Positions 1 to 8,007 of a DNA stretch of 43,598 nucleotides are shown here, piece after piece (positions within the stretch are counted from its first letter, which is position 1; each line of letters opens with the position of its first letter). The stretch comes from Flavobacterium gawalongense (GTDB lineage: Bacteria > Bacteroidota > Bacteroidia > Flavobacteriales > Flavobacteriaceae). The notes under the pieces are model-generated. The model had not been told where the DNA came from. It made no database searches and saw only the letters and a list, made by a program, of their open reading frames with translations. The stretch is from contig NZ_VJZP01000021.1 in the NCBI RefSeq assembly GCF_007097265.1, positions 1-43,598 on the forward strand, written 5' to 3'. The translations under genes were made by a program, and so were the position numbers.

Positions 1-248
1 CTGTGCAAAATCCGTTCAATCCGTGTTATCTGTGTGCCATATTTTATCCTTTGGAACATATTGCGGACTGTCATATTTTATTATAATTCTGAACGAAGTC
101 TAATTTGGGCATTTCCCTTTGGGTCGGGCTATCCGCACTCGCTTTTTTGTTTCATTGCATTTGCTTCGCCAGTTCGCGTTGCTCGTGTCACAAAAAGAGC
201 TCAAACAATTGCTTTTATCCCTAATGCAAAAAACACCAGACAAATAGT
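1..248. repeat. Gene-free repeat mosaic at the window start
   Basis: I see no credible gene here. An open frame at 34-408 runs through repeats and into the antisense of the Abi gene, and I regard it as spurious. Visible pieces are a tract at 1-40 with repeated 'tccgt'/'ctgtg' words, a GC-richer block at 107-145 (atttccctttgggtcgggct at 111-130), and a block at 162-190 beginning TGCTTCGCCAGTTCGCG. The last block has near-copies at 15922-15952 and 27303-27330, so it is a dispersed element. Function unknown. Confidence 0.55.
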
Positions 249-1145
249 CTATTTCCAAAGATTTTCTTTCTCCCAATCTTTCGGAAAGCCCATAGCGAAA
301 ACATCAACATTAGGGTATTTTTTAAGCAACGCTGCAAATCGAAAAGCAATTGTATTTTTTGGATTGATGGTTTGCATCAAATATAAAATCATTGATAAAA
401 TAAAATAGGATTTGTTGTTGGGAACGGCAGTGTTATTTAGCCAAGTTTTTTTTGGACTTTGTGGTATGTTTGGTTGAATGCTCATAACTCTATTCCATAA
501 TCTTGAATGATGTGCACAAACGTTTCTAAGATAAACAATACTATGCATCCATGAACCAAAAATAGTATCACTTAAACCAAAATAATTAGCAATATCTCTC
601 TTGGTTCTGTTCGATTGTAAATTGCTAAAAAGAAAAGAAAGCGTGCCAAAAGAAGTTAATTCCAAAAGCATCCAACTAGGCGGTAAGTCATCAGAATATT
701 TCTTTTTAAATGCTTTTATAAATTCTTCATCACTTCTGTTGTATTCTTCTTCTAAACTTCCAAGACTTTTACTGTGGCTAATATGATTTTTGAACAGCGT
801 TGGGTTTTGATACCAAAAGGCTCCATATTGATGCGATAAAACATAAATCATCTTCGCTCTTATAGAAACTTCTATTTTTTCAAGTTCTCGTATAACCAAA
901 ACCCGTAGCTCTCTATCAAAACAATATAGATTAAAAGCAGTATCGAAATTAGAGTTTTCTTTGAAAAGATGGTTCGTTTTATCTGCCAATAAGGGAAACC
1001 AATATCCGCTCAAACGATAATAACTGATGCTTTCCAATAAATGATTGGCTCTGGCGCTATTATTTATTGTTAGTCCTCGTTCTTGTAATTGTTGGATTTG
1101 TTGAGCGTAAGTAAGTGCAGGTTTGTTATAAGGAAGTAGTGGCAT
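249..1145 (-). CDS. Abi_2/AbiF-like HEPN-type abortive infection protein
   Basis: A 298-residue protein of the Abi_2 (AbiD/AbiF-like) family. The N-terminal block (residues 33-53, containing HLLESISYYRLSGYW) and the block RELEKIEVSIRAKMI near 86-100 are typical of the family. Near the C-terminus YLRNVCAHH gives the HEPN ribonuclease motif R-x4-H (R207, H212), usually followed, as here, by a Ser/Arg/Leu/Trp-rich stretch. Known members act in phage-triggered abortive infection, and HEPN proteins generally cleave RNA, so this is probably an RNA-cutting toxin. The length is normal for the family and the frame looks intact. Directly upstream is a small hairpin-plus-T-tract unit that may be a cognate RNA. 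The host of any activity and any trigger cannot be seen. The family call is firm; the toxin role is inference. Confidence 0.88.
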   Translation of the reverse strand: MPLLPYNKPALTYAQQIQQLQERGLTINNSARANHLLESISYYRLSGYWFPLLADKTNHLFKENSNFDTAFNLYCFDRELRVLVIRELEKIEVSIRAKMIYVLSHQYGAFWYQNPTLFKNHISHSKSLGSLEEEYNRSDEEFIKAFKKKYSDDLPPSWMLLELTSFGTLSFLFSNLQSNRTKRDIANYFGLSDTIFGSWMHSIVYLRNVCAHHSRLWNRVMSIQPNIPQSPKKTWLNNTAVPNNKSYFILSMILYLMQTINPKNTIAFRFAALLKKYPNVDVFAMGFPKDWEKENLWK

Positions 1146-1150
1146 CTTAT

Positions 1151-1208
1151 AAAAATAAAAAGCTTACCCTGAGCGCGCTGGTCTAACGGGAAGCGGGGTA
1201 AGCATGTT
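1151..1208 (-). ncRNA. Putative short structured RNA upstream of the AbiF-like gene
   Basis: On the minus strand a -7 element TATATTTG (1220-1213) is followed about 8 nt later by a compact hairpin: GCTTACCC (1203-1196) pairs perfectly with GGGTAAGC (1169-1162). The 26-nt apical region can form an inner CGCT/AGCG helix (1195-1192 with 1179-1176). It is followed at once by TTTTTATTTTT (1161-1151), and the Abi start codon is only 6 nt further on (1145). This is the layout of an independently started and terminated RNA of roughly 45-57 nt, or of a leader attenuator for the Abi gene. Its GC content is far above the flanks. The RNA-antitoxin idea rests on known pairing of some Abi/HEPN toxins with small RNAs, not on a sequence match. 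Confidence 0.5.
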
Positions 1209-1212
1209 GCTG

Positions 1213-1220
1213 CAAATATA
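1213..1220 (-). promoter_or_regulatory. -7 element of the putative RNA / AbiF-like unit
   Basis: TATATTTG on the minus strand fits the Bacteroidota consensus TAnnTTTG. No clear TTG -33 box is present at the expected distance upstream. The predicted start is near 1205-1208, just before the hairpin. Confidence 0.45.
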
Positions 1221-1382
1221 GGTAATGTTTCTGTGAAATTACGCTAGTGATTAAATATTTAATATTTTTAGTATTTTGTAATTTTTTTTTGCGATCATAT
1301 TCAACTCTACAATTAAGATTGTTGAAAATTAATTGATTCTTAAGCGTATAAATTGTTTTGAAAATAAATTTAAATAAAAATA

Positions 1383-1416
1383 AAAATCCCGTTTCAAATA
1401 CATGAAACGGGATTTT
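1383..1416 (-). terminator. Terminator after pnp
   Basis: A 14-bp perfect stem (1383-1396 with 1403-1416, core ATCCCGTTTCA/TGAAACGGGAT) with a 6-nt loop lies 34 nt past the pnp stop. In the minus direction it is followed by a T-rich tract (revcomp of 1366-1382). It separates pnp from the AbiF-like unit. The 1221-1382 spacer shows nothing else I recognise. Confidence 0.85.
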
Positions 1417-1449
1417 CTATAAATAAACCTTTAGTAAACTAAGATCTGA

Positions 1450-3612
1450 TTACTCTTTTCTTTCCTCACGTAGAGGTCTTGCTTCCTCACGTGCAGGTCT
1501 TGGTAAAAGTGCTTTTCTTGACACTTTTTCTTTTCTTGTTTTTGGATCCATACCTAAGTATTTCACTTGAAAAACATCACCCATTTTCACAACGTCAGAA
1601 ACGTTTTCAGTACGTTCCCAAGCTAACTCAGATACGTGAAGCAATACTTCATTTCCTGGTGCAGCAAGGTATTCAACCACCGCTCCAAAATCAAGCATTT
1701 TGATTACTTTCACTTCATAAGCATCACCAACAACCGGTTTGAAAGTCAATGAGTCAATTTTACGTAAAACTGCTTCGATTCCGTCAGGATCAGTTCCAAG
1801 AATTTCAACTTCACCTTGTTCGTTCACTTCGTTGATAACGATAGTTGTTCCTGTAGCTTTTTGTAATTCTTGAATTACTTTTCCACCAGGTCCAATTAAC
1901 GCACCAATAAAGTTACCAGGAATAGTTACTTTGATAATTTTCGGAGCATATTTCTTAACAGTTGGTCTTGGCGTAGCCAAAGTTTCTGTTATTTTTCCAA
2001 GGATATGCAAACGACCATCACGAGCTTGAGCTAATGCTTCTTCCATGATGTTATAAGCCAATCCTTCGATTTTGATGTCCATTTGACAAGCAGTAATTCC
2101 ATCAGCAGTTCCGGTTACTTTAAAGTCCATGTCTCCTAAATGATCTTCATCACCTAAAATATCAGACAATACAGCAAAACGACCTGTTTTTTCGTCAGAA
2201 ATTAATCCCATTGCAATACCGGAAACTGGTTTGATCATTTGAATACCGGCATCCATTAATGATAATGTTCCAGCACAAACTGTTGCCATAGAAGAAGAAC
2301 CGTTAGATTCCAAAACTTCTGAAACGATACGAATGGTGTAAGGACAATCAGCAGGAATCATGTTTTTCAAAGCACGTTGTGCTAAGTTTCCGTGACCTAC
2401 TTCTCTTCTTGAAGTTCCTCTTAAAGGTTTTGCTTCACCTGTAGAAAAAGGAGGGAAGTTATAATGTAAGTAGAATTTCTCTTCACCTTGTTGAGATGGA
2501 GAGTCAATTTGGTTCGCTTCTCTAGAAGTTCCTAAAGTGGTTGTAGCCAATGCTTGAGTTTCTCCTCTTGTGAAAATTGCAGAACCGTGAACTGATGGTA
2601 AATAATCTACTTCAGCCCAGATTGGTCTGATTTCGGTAGTTTTTCTTCCGTCCAAACGAGAACCTAAATCCAGGATTACATTACGAACCGCTTCTTTTTG
2701 TGCTTTAGAAAAATATTTGCTTACTAAATCACCGTGTTCAGTCAATTCTTCATCTGTAAATAAAGTTTTCACTACTTCTTTTACTTCAGCAAATTGGGCT
2801 GTTCTTTCGTGTTTGGCTGTTCCTTCTTTTGCAATAGCATAACATAAATCGTAAGATGCCGCTTTCACTTTATCGTAAATAGCAGTATCTTCTTTTTCTT
2901 GCTCGTATGTTCTTACTTCTTTTTTACCAAAAGCAGCAACTAATCTTTCTTGAGCTTCGATTTGAATTTTGATTGCTTCGTGAGCAAATTTAATGGCTTC
3001 CACCATTTCGTGTTCTGAAATTTCTTTCATCTCACCTTCTACCATTGCGATAGAATCTTTAGAAGCACCAATCATCATGTCAATATCAGACAATTCTAAT
3101 TGTGTACGACTTGGATTGATGATAAATTTACCGTCAACTCTAGCTACACGAACTTCAGAAATTAATGTTGAAAATGGAATATCAGATAAAGATAAAGCTG
3201 CCGAAGCGGCTAAACCTGCTAATGCATCCGGCATAACATTTTCGTCATGAGACATCAATTGGATCATCACTTGCGTTTCAGCGTGATAATCATTTGGAAA
3301 AAGTGGACGCAATACACGGTCAACTAATCTCATGGTTAAAATTTCACTATCACTTGGTCTTGCTTCTCTTTTGAAGAAACCACCTGGAAAACGTCCGGCG
3401 GCAGCAAATTTTTCGCGATAATCTAATGTTAAAGGCAAGAAATCAATTCCTGGACTTGCTTTTCTGGCAGATACAACTGTTGCAAGCAACATGGCATCTC
3501 CCATTTGTACTACTACAGAACCATCGGCTTGTTTAGCCAATTTACCTGTCTCGATTGAGATGCTTCTGCCATCTCCTAAATCGATAATTTCTCTTGAAAC
3601 TTTTGGAATCAT
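1450..3612 (-). CDS. pnp: Polyribonucleotide nucleotidyltransferase (PNPase)
   Basis: A 720-residue PNPase that degrades RNA 3'-to-5' by phosphorolysis in the cytoplasm. Two RNase PH-like halves are clear: the first carries [20 protein letters not shown] and the second the block around [12 protein letters not shown] and [17 protein letters not shown] domain follows ([11 protein letters not shown], roughly residues 560-620), then an S1 domain (roughly 635-700, with [10 protein letters not shown] and [15 protein letters not shown]), and a charged RPAREE-type tail. The length is typical. It lies downstream of rpsO on the same strand, the rpsO-pnp order found in many bacteria, with 153 nt between them containing a weak hairpin. 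A strong terminator follows. Confidence 0.98.
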   Translation of the reverse strand: MIPKVSREIIDLGDGRSISIETGKLAKQADGSVVVQMGDAMLLATVVSARKASPGIDFLPLTLDYREKFAAAGRFPGGFFKREARPSDSEILTMRLVDRVLRPLFPNDYHAETQVMIQLMSHDENVMPDALAGLAASAALSLSDIPFSTLISEVRVARVDGKFIINPSRTQLELSDIDMMIGASKDSIAMVEGEMKEISEHEMVEAIKFAHEAIKIQIEAQERLVAAFGKKEVRTYEQEKEDTAIYDKVKAASYDLCYAIAKEGTAKHERTAQFAEVKEVVKTLFTDEELTEHGDLVSKYFSKAQKEAVRNVILDLGSRLDGRKTTEIRPIWAEVDYLPSVHGSAIFTRGETQALATTTLGTSREANQIDSPSQQGEEKFYLHYNFPPFSTGEAKPLRGTSRREVGHGNLAQRALKNMIPADCPYTIRIVSEVLESNGSSSMATVCAGTLSLMDAGIQMIKPVSGIAMGLISDEKTGRFAVLSDILGDEDHLGDMDFKVTGTADGITACQMDIKIEGLAYNIMEEALAQARDGRLHILGKITETLATPRPTVKKYAPKIIKVTIPGNFIGALIGPGGKVIQELQKATGTTIVINEVNEQGEVEILGTDPDGIEAVLRKIDSLTFKPVVGDAYEVKVIKMLDFGAVVEYLAAPGNEVLLHVSELAWERTENVSDVVKMGDVFQVKYLGMDPKTRKEKVSRKALLPRPAREEARPLREERKE

Positions 3613-3731
3613 AATTTTAATTCTCTTAGATTAAACAATGGGTTCTAGTTGTGTTGTAGTTGTTGTTTTGCGTAGTTAATGCCTAAAACCCAATGAAAAA
3701 CAAACTTTTTTATTGTTGTATATAAAAACAA

Positions 3732-3755
3732 AAAGAGGCACTTTCGCACCTCTTT
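3732..3755 (-). terminator. Weak hairpin between rpsO and pnp
   Basis: AAAGAGG (3732-3738) pairs with CCTCTTT (3749-3755) around a 10-nt loop, just after the rpsO stop, and is followed on the minus strand by TTTTGTTTTTATA. The stem is short, so it is probably a partial terminator or processing site allowing read-through into pnp. Confidence 0.5.
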
Positions 3756-3765
3756 AGTATATTGA

Positions 3766-4032
3766 TTATTTTCTGATATTCAATACTTTGATAATCTCAC
3801 GATATCTGTTGATTTCTGTTTTCTTCAAGTAATCTAACAAAGCTCTTCTTTTACCTACTAGTAATACTAATGAACGCTCTGTGTTATAATCATGACGATT
3901 TTTTTTCAAGTGCTCCGTTAAGTGGCTAATTCTGAAAGTGAATAAAGCGATTTGTGCTTCTGATTTTCCAGTGTTTGTTTTTTCTCCGTGTTTAGCGAAG
4001 ATTTCTTCTTTAATCTCTTTAGTTAAATACAT
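3766..4032 (-). CDS. rpsO: 30S ribosomal protein S15
   Basis: An 88-residue S15, a primary 16S rRNA-binding protein of the small-subunit platform. The family pattern is clear: GKSEAQIALFTFRISHLTEHLKKN, then DYNTERSLVLLVGKRRALLDYLKK. Length is exactly typical. A strong promoter lies about 55 nt upstream, and pnp follows on the same strand. The leader carries a small palindrome (see 4033-4083), which might be an autoregulatory S15 site, since S15 commonly controls its own mRNA in other bacteria. Confidence 0.98.
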   Translation of the reverse strand: MYLTKEIKEEIFAKHGEKTNTGKSEAQIALFTFRISHLTEHLKKNRHDYNTERSLVLLVGKRRALLDYLKKTEINRYREIIKVLNIRK

Positions 4033-4083
4033 TCCAATATTTGTTTAATGATTTTTATGTATGTCGTACATCCATTGTAAGAC
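4033..4083 (-). promoter_or_regulatory. rpsO leader with small palindrome
   Basis: The predicted rpsO 5' leader (about 50 nt) contains ATGTACGACATACAT (minus strand, centred near 4062), which can fold as ATGT/ACAT with inner pairing. S15 mRNAs are often autoregulated, but I cannot match this to a known S15 leader motif. Confidence 0.25.
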
Positions 4084-4088
4084 GGGTG

Positions 4089-4118
4089 CAAAGATAATCT
4101 TTATTTTTGAATCGGCAA
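4089..4118 (-). promoter_or_regulatory. rpsO promoter
   Basis: Minus strand TTG (4118-4116), 19 nt spacer, TATCTTTG (4096-4089): a full match to the Bacteroidota TTG/TAnnTTTG promoter. Predicted start near 4083. Confidence 0.75.
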
Positions 4119-4160
4119 GGTAAATTTTGTTTAACCTTTAAGAATTTAATATTCAGTATA

Positions 4161-4622
4161 TTAAACAGTATATAATTTTGCCACTTTCTCATTTACAAAC
4201 TCCAAAAAACGTTCGTCATCTTGGGTGAATGGATCGATAGCATGACTGTCAATATCAATTTGCCCTATGTTTTCTCCGTTTACAAAAAGAGGAACAACAA
4301 TTTCTGATTTTACTGTAAAACTGCAGGCAATATAATTGTCTTGTGCGGCCACATCTGGAACTACAAAATTAGTATTAGACACAGCTACTTGTCCGCAAAT
4401 ACCCTTTCCAAAAGGAATCACGGTATGATCTGTTGCTGCTCCTGCATAAGGGCCTAAATGCAGGGTTTTGGTTTCCTGATTTGCAAAATAAAATCCTACC
4501 CAATTGTAATAGTCAATTGAATCACTTAGAAGCTGGCAAATAGACAAAAGTTTTTCGTCTCTGGAAAGCGCTGTGTTTAGTGTGATTTCGGTTACTTTTG
4601 GTTGTAATTCTTGAAATGTCAT
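4161..4622 (-). CDS. GAF-domain free methionine-(R)-sulfoxide reductase
   Basis: A 153-residue single GAF-domain protein of the fRMsr (YebR) family, which reduces free methionine-(R)-sulfoxide in the cytoplasm. The family signature is visible: YYNWVGFYF (38-46), GKGICGQVA with C76, YIAC with C100, and SEIVVPLF (106-113), then IGQIDIDSH. The C76/C100 spacing of 24 matches the two essential cysteines of characterised enzymes as I recall them; the third, auxiliary cysteine is not seen. Divergent from xrtF, with a minus-strand -7 element TACTTTTG at 4650-4643. Family assignment is strong; activity is inferred. Confidence 0.85.
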   Translation of the reverse strand: MTFQELQPKVTEITLNTALSRDEKLLSICQLLSDSIDYYNWVGFYFANQETKTLHLGPYAGAATDHTVIPFGKGICGQVAVSNTNFVVPDVAAQDNYIACSFTVKSEIVVPLFVNGENIGQIDIDSHAIDPFTQDDERFLEFVNEKVAKLYTV

Positions 4623-4642
4623 GGTTTTTATTTATATTTATG

Positions 4643-4683
4643 CAAAAGTATTTAAAGCAGTTTTTAAAAATTATATAAATTTG
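4643..4683. promoter_or_regulatory. Divergent -7 elements for the GAF gene and xrtF
   Basis: The 75-nt spacer holds two back-to-back elements: TACTTTTG on the minus strand (4650-4643) for the GAF gene and TAAATTTG on the plus strand (4676-4683) for xrtF. Neither has a clear TTG -33 box. The plus element lies 14 nt before the TTG start of xrtF and so predicts a very short leader. Confidence 0.5.
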
Positions 4684-4697
4684 TTAAAAAATAGATT

Positions 4698-5246
4698 TTG
4701 AAAAAATATTTTATTCTCTACAAACCTTTTTTGTTTTTTCTGGCTACCTTTTTTTTGACCTATATCGTTCTTACTGTTTTGTATCAGGCATATCTTAATA
4801 GTTTTGGAGAAAACAAGTTGGACACTATAACTAGAATGGTTGTAGAAAATACAGATCAATTGTTTCAATTATTTGGTGCTAATTTTAGAATTGAAGAAAA
4901 TGAATCACAGTCTTTTATAAAGTTGATTTATAATCAAAAATATGTAGCAAGAATTATTGAGGGATGTAATGCCATTAGTGTAATTATCTTGTTCATATCT
5001 TTTATAGTTGCTTTTTCAGGAAAGTTAAAACCGACTCTGCTTTTTATTTTTGGCGGAAGCCTGCTTATTTATCTGTTAAACGTATTAAGGATAGCAATTT
5101 TAAGTGTGCTGATGTTTCATTTTCCAAAACAGGAGTCATTTTTACACAGCGTGCTTTTTCCTTTGTATATTTATGGTGTGGTTTTCATTTTGTGGTTAAT
5201 TTGGGTACGTAATTTTTCAAGATATGCTTCAAAAGATATTAAATAA
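4698..5246 (+). CDS. xrtF: Exosortase family protein XrtF
   Basis: A 182-residue integral membrane protein of the exosortase/archaeosortase superfamily, which cleaves and re-anchors proteins carrying a C-terminal sorting signal. The three catalytic residues are in place: C90 in EGCNAISV, R131 in LLNVLRIAI, and H150 in FLHSVLFP. Several membrane helices are evident (about 9-30, 92-106, 113-139, 152-170). The start is a TTG codon; the first in-frame ATG would remove the N-terminal helix, and the upstream -7 element fits the TTG. The short single-module form and the following gene identify the flavobacterial XrtF type. The 3' end overlaps the next gene by 23 nt. I see no candidate substrate with a sorting tail in this window. 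Confidence 0.9.
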   Translation: MKKYFILYKPFLFFLATFFLTYIVLTVLYQAYLNSFGENKLDTITRMVVENTDQLFQLFGANFRIEENESQSFIKLIYNQKYVARIIEGCNAISVIILFISFIVAFSGKLKPTLLFIFGGSLLIYLLNVLRIAILSVLMFHFPKQESFLHSVLFPLYIYGVVFILWLIWVRNFSRYASKDIK

Positions 5247-5667
5247 TAAAGTTAGATTAATGCAATTTGTTTTTTTTGTTGCATTGTTAGTGCTTGTTCG
5301 TGCATTTGAAAACCAATTGTTTTATGACCCTTTTTTGGATTACTTTAAAAACGATTTTAATAATTTACCGTTGCCTAATTTCAATTCATTTCAATTGTCT
5401 TTAGGATTGCTGTTTCGTTATACATTAAATACGGTTATATCATTGGGCATCATTTATGTCTTTTTCAAAGATATAGTGATGGTGAAATTTGCATTTGTTC
5501 TGTATTGTTTTTTCTTTATGATTTTAATTGTTGTTTTTTTCTATATAATTTACTTCACTAGGGGACATCATAATTTATTTCTTTTTTATATTCGTCGGTT
5601 TTTGATTCAACCCATTTTCGTTCTGTTATTTGTTCCGGCATTTTACTATCAAAAACAAAATAAGTAA
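5224..5667 (+). CDS. Exosortase F system-associated membrane protein
   Basis: A 147-residue, very hydrophobic protein with about four membrane segments (roughly 12-26, 58-80, 90-112, 125-143), separated by a polar loop rich in Asn/Phe/Asp (35-52, NQLFYDPFLDYFKNDFN). It overlaps xrtF by 23 nt, so the two are translationally coupled. This matches the small protein that accompanies exosortase F in flavobacteria; its biochemical role is unknown, though a partner or accessory role for the sortase is the usual inference. The ATG at 5224 sits inside the xrtF 3' end; a later start at 5260 (MQFVFF) is possible. Confidence 0.82.
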   Translation: MLQKILNNKVRLMQFVFFVALLVLVRAFENQLFYDPFLDYFKNDFNNLPLPNFNSFQLSLGLLFRYTLNTVISLGIIYVFFKDIVMVKFAFVLYCFFFMILIVVFFYIIYFTRGHHNLFLFYIRRFLIQPIFVLLFVPAFYYQKQNK

Positions 5668-5725
5668 TCTTTTTTTTATATCTTTAATGGTGGATTTAAT
5701 TTGTTAATTGTCAACATACTAAGGG

Positions 5726-6556
5726 ATGAAAATAATAAAACATTCAGGAGATATTGTAGAATTTAGTGCTGATAAGCTGAAGAGTTCGCTTTTAAAATCG
5801 GGAGCAAGTGCTGTTGTTGTAGAAAATATTCTGCAAACAATTAAAAAACAAATGTACGAGGGGATTTCTACGAAGCATATCTATAAAATGGCTTTTGGTT
5901 TATTGAAAAAAACGGCTAATTCTCATGCAGCACGTTATAACTTAAGAGAAGCAATACGATTGTTAGGTCCGGCAGGTTTTTTTTTCGAAAAATATATTGG
6001 GCGGCTTTTTGCTTCGGAGCATTATGAAACTAAAACAAACATAACATTGCAAGGTAAATGTGTATTACATGAAATTGATGTTTTGGTAAAGAAGAATGAA
6101 CATGTTTCGATGATTGAATGCAAGTATCATGCGGGCAGGGATGCTGCTTCTGACGTAAAAGTGCCAATGTATATTTTGTCTCGTTTCAATGATTTGAAGG
6201 AAAGACAGCATGCCATTTTTGAAAAAAAAGATTCCATTTCAAAGTGTTGGATTGTCACCAATAATAGATTTACAACCGATGCTGTCGATTTTGCTAAATG
6301 TTCAGGATTGAATTTATTAAGTTGGAATTACCCTGAGGACAATAATTTAAAAACGAAAAATGATACACATTATCTTTATCCTGTAACTTGTTTAACTACT
6401 TTGTCCATTGCCGAAAAAGATAAGTTGTTGATATTGGATGTGATTTTGGTAAAAGAAATAATAAACCATTCCGATTGTTTAGAGAAAATTGGATTGAGTT
6501 CAAATCGGATAAAAAATGTGTTGAAAGAAGCATCTGAACTGTGTGGGTTTATTTAA
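5726..6556 (+). CDS. ATP-cone domain fused to PD-(D/E)XK (Mrr-like) nuclease
   Basis: A 276-residue two-domain protein. Residues 1-85 are an ATP-cone, the nucleotide-binding regulatory domain best known from ribonucleotide reductases and NrdR (IIKHSGDIVEFSADKLKSSL onward). Residues 86-205 look like a restriction-endonuclease fold: FEKYIGRLF (87-95), HEIDVLV with D118, then MIECKYH with E131 and K133, giving the D-(x)12-E-x-K catalytic pattern of Mrr/Holliday-resolvase-type nucleases. The last 70 residues are unassigned. It is followed 43 nt later by a beta-CASP metallo-beta-lactamase gene on the same strand. A nucleotide-gated DNA or RNA cleavage role is an inference; no methylase or helicase partner is near. 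Confidence 0.82.
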   Translation: MKIIKHSGDIVEFSADKLKSSLLKSGASAVVVENILQTIKKQMYEGISTKHIYKMAFGLLKKTANSHAARYNLREAIRLLGPAGFFFEKYIGRLFASEHYETKTNITLQGKCVLHEIDVLVKKNEHVSMIECKYHAGRDAASDVKVPMYILSRFNDLKERQHAIFEKKDSISKCWIVTNNRFTTDAVDFAKCSGLNLLSWNYPEDNNLKTKNDTHYLYPVTCLTTLSIAEKDKLLILDVILVKEIINHSDCLEKIGLSSNRIKNVLKEASELCGFI

Positions 6557-6599
6557 AAATAATGGATTCTGGATTGTTTAATTTTTAAATTCAAATCAA

Positions 6600-7955
6600 A
6601 TGAAAGTTAAATTTATTGGCGGAGCAGGCACTGTAACCGGTTCTAAAACATTAATTGAAAGCAATGGTATTCGGATTTTGATAGATTGTGGTCAATTTCA
6701 AGGGATTAAACCGCTGCGGGAACTTAATTGGGAACCATTGCCCATTTTACCTTCAACGATAGATTTTGTTTTGTTGACTCATGGACATTTAGATCACTGT
6801 GGTTGGTTGCCCAGACTGGTCAATCAAGGTTTTAAAGGCAAAATTTATTGTACCAGTCCCACTGCCGCTGTTGCCAAGTTGATTCTTCTGGATAGCGCTA
6901 AAATTCAGGAAGAAGAGGCTAGAATTGCTAATGAGGGTAAATTTTCCAAACACGAAGTTGCTGAACCACTTTATACAGTGGAACAGGCCCAAAAAGTTTT
7001 TCCTTATTTTAGGGTTATTAAAACCAATGAATCCATTCCTTTAGATGCGGAAATTGCTGCGGTTTATACTAATGCAGGACATATCATTGGAGCTTGTACA
7101 ATTGAATTGCAACTCGAAAATAAGACTTTGGTTTTTTCAGGAGATATTGGGCGTGATAATGATGTATTAATGTATCCGCCAACTAAACCTAAAAAAGGCG
7201 ATTATATATTTCTTGAAAGTACGTACGGTGATCGTCTTCATCCCGATATGGATGCCAAATTAGAACTGGAAATGTATATCAACAATACAGTTGAAAAAGG
7301 TGGAACCATCATTATTCCCAGTTTTGCTGTAGAGCGCGCCCAAACGATTATGTATTTGCTATGGCGACTTAAAGAAGAAGATAGAATTCCCAATATTCCC
7401 TATATAATTGATACACCTATGGGGATTAATGCTTTGGAAATTTTTATCAATAATAAAAAATGGCATAAATTATCATTGAAAGACTGTGCCGAAATGAGTA
7501 AAATGTTCATGCTGGTTTCTGATTATCAGGAAACAATTGAACATATTTTTGATAAACAACCCAAAGTGGTAATTGCTGCCAGCGGAATGGTTACTGGCGG
7601 AAGAGTTTTGACTTATCTCGAGCATTATATTGGTTTACCCGAAACGACAGTTATCATTGTTGGTTATCAGGCCGAAGGAACGCGTGGAAGGAAATTGTTA
7701 GAAGGTGCAGATGAAATTAAAATTCATGGTAAATATTATGATGTAAAAGCAAATATTCTTGAAATAGAAGGCTTGTCGGCTCACGGGGATCAAAAGGATT
7801 TACTCAATTGGCTATCTGAATTGGAAAATAAACCAACAAAAGTATTTTTGGTTCATGGTGAAAATCAGCCGCTAGATGTACTTCGGATAAAAATTCAGGA
7901 GAAATATGGTTTTGATTGTAAAGTTCCTTTGATGGGGCAAGAATTTGAGCTCTAA
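6600..7955 (+). CDS. Beta-CASP metallo-beta-lactamase-fold RNase-like protein
   Basis: A 451-residue protein of the metallo-beta-lactamase/beta-CASP/RMMBL type, related to the CPSF73/Ysh1 group of RNA-processing nucleases. The zinc motif HGHLDH is at 61-66, with further ligands in AGHIIGA and FSGDIGRD. A beta-CASP segment follows (LESTYGDRLHP, then IIIPSFAVERAQTIMYLL, and AASGMVTGGRVLTYL). The C-terminal RMMBL part has EGLSAHGDQ and VFLVHGE. All catalytic motifs look intact, so an active endo- or exoribonuclease is likely. It is probably co-transcribed with the ATP-cone nuclease gene 43 nt upstream. No signal peptide, so cytoplasmic. Confidence 0.92.
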   Translation: MKVKFIGGAGTVTGSKTLIESNGIRILIDCGQFQGIKPLRELNWEPLPILPSTIDFVLLTHGHLDHCGWLPRLVNQGFKGKIYCTSPTAAVAKLILLDSAKIQEEEARIANEGKFSKHEVAEPLYTVEQAQKVFPYFRVIKTNESIPLDAEIAAVYTNAGHIIGACTIELQLENKTLVFSGDIGRDNDVLMYPPTKPKKGDYIFLESTYGDRLHPDMDAKLELEMYINNTVEKGGTIIIPSFAVERAQTIMYLLWRLKEEDRIPNIPYIIDTPMGINALEIFINNKKWHKLSLKDCAEMSKMFMLVSDYQETIEHIFDKQPKVVIAASGMVTGGRVLTYLEHYIGLPETTVIIVGYQAEGTRGRKLLEGADEIKIHGKYYDVKANILEIEGLSAHGDQKDLLNWLSELENKPTKVFLVHGENQPLDVLRIKIQEKYGFDCKVPLMGQEFEL

Positions 7956-7968
7956 TTTTTAACAGAAA

Positions 7969-8003
7969 TTTGATTTTACGGGTTGATTAAATCACTAATT
8001 TTG
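7969..8003 (+). promoter_or_regulatory. Promoter of the HYC_CC_PP/TonB receptor/HMA operon
   Basis: TTTG (7969-7972), 23 nt spacer, TAATTTTG (7996-8003) fits the Bacteroidota promoter at the long end of the spacing range. The -7 element ends only 4 nt before the ATG at 8008, so the transcript would have almost no leader. Confidence 0.55.
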
Positions 8004-8007
8004 CAAA

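Noticed and set aside
34..408. A 124-residue plus-strand open frame at the window start
   Set aside because: It runs through dispersed repeats and then the antisense of the intact Abi gene; no protein family features.
1162..1203. The hairpin ahead of the Abi gene as a tRNA fragment or att site
   Set aside because: Some words look tRNA-like on the plus strand, but no stem pattern of a tRNA can be built, and the T tract and promoter favour a minus-strand RNA.
5726..6556. Classical restriction-modification system
   Set aside because: No methyltransferase or specificity subunit is nearby; the partner is a beta-CASP protein.
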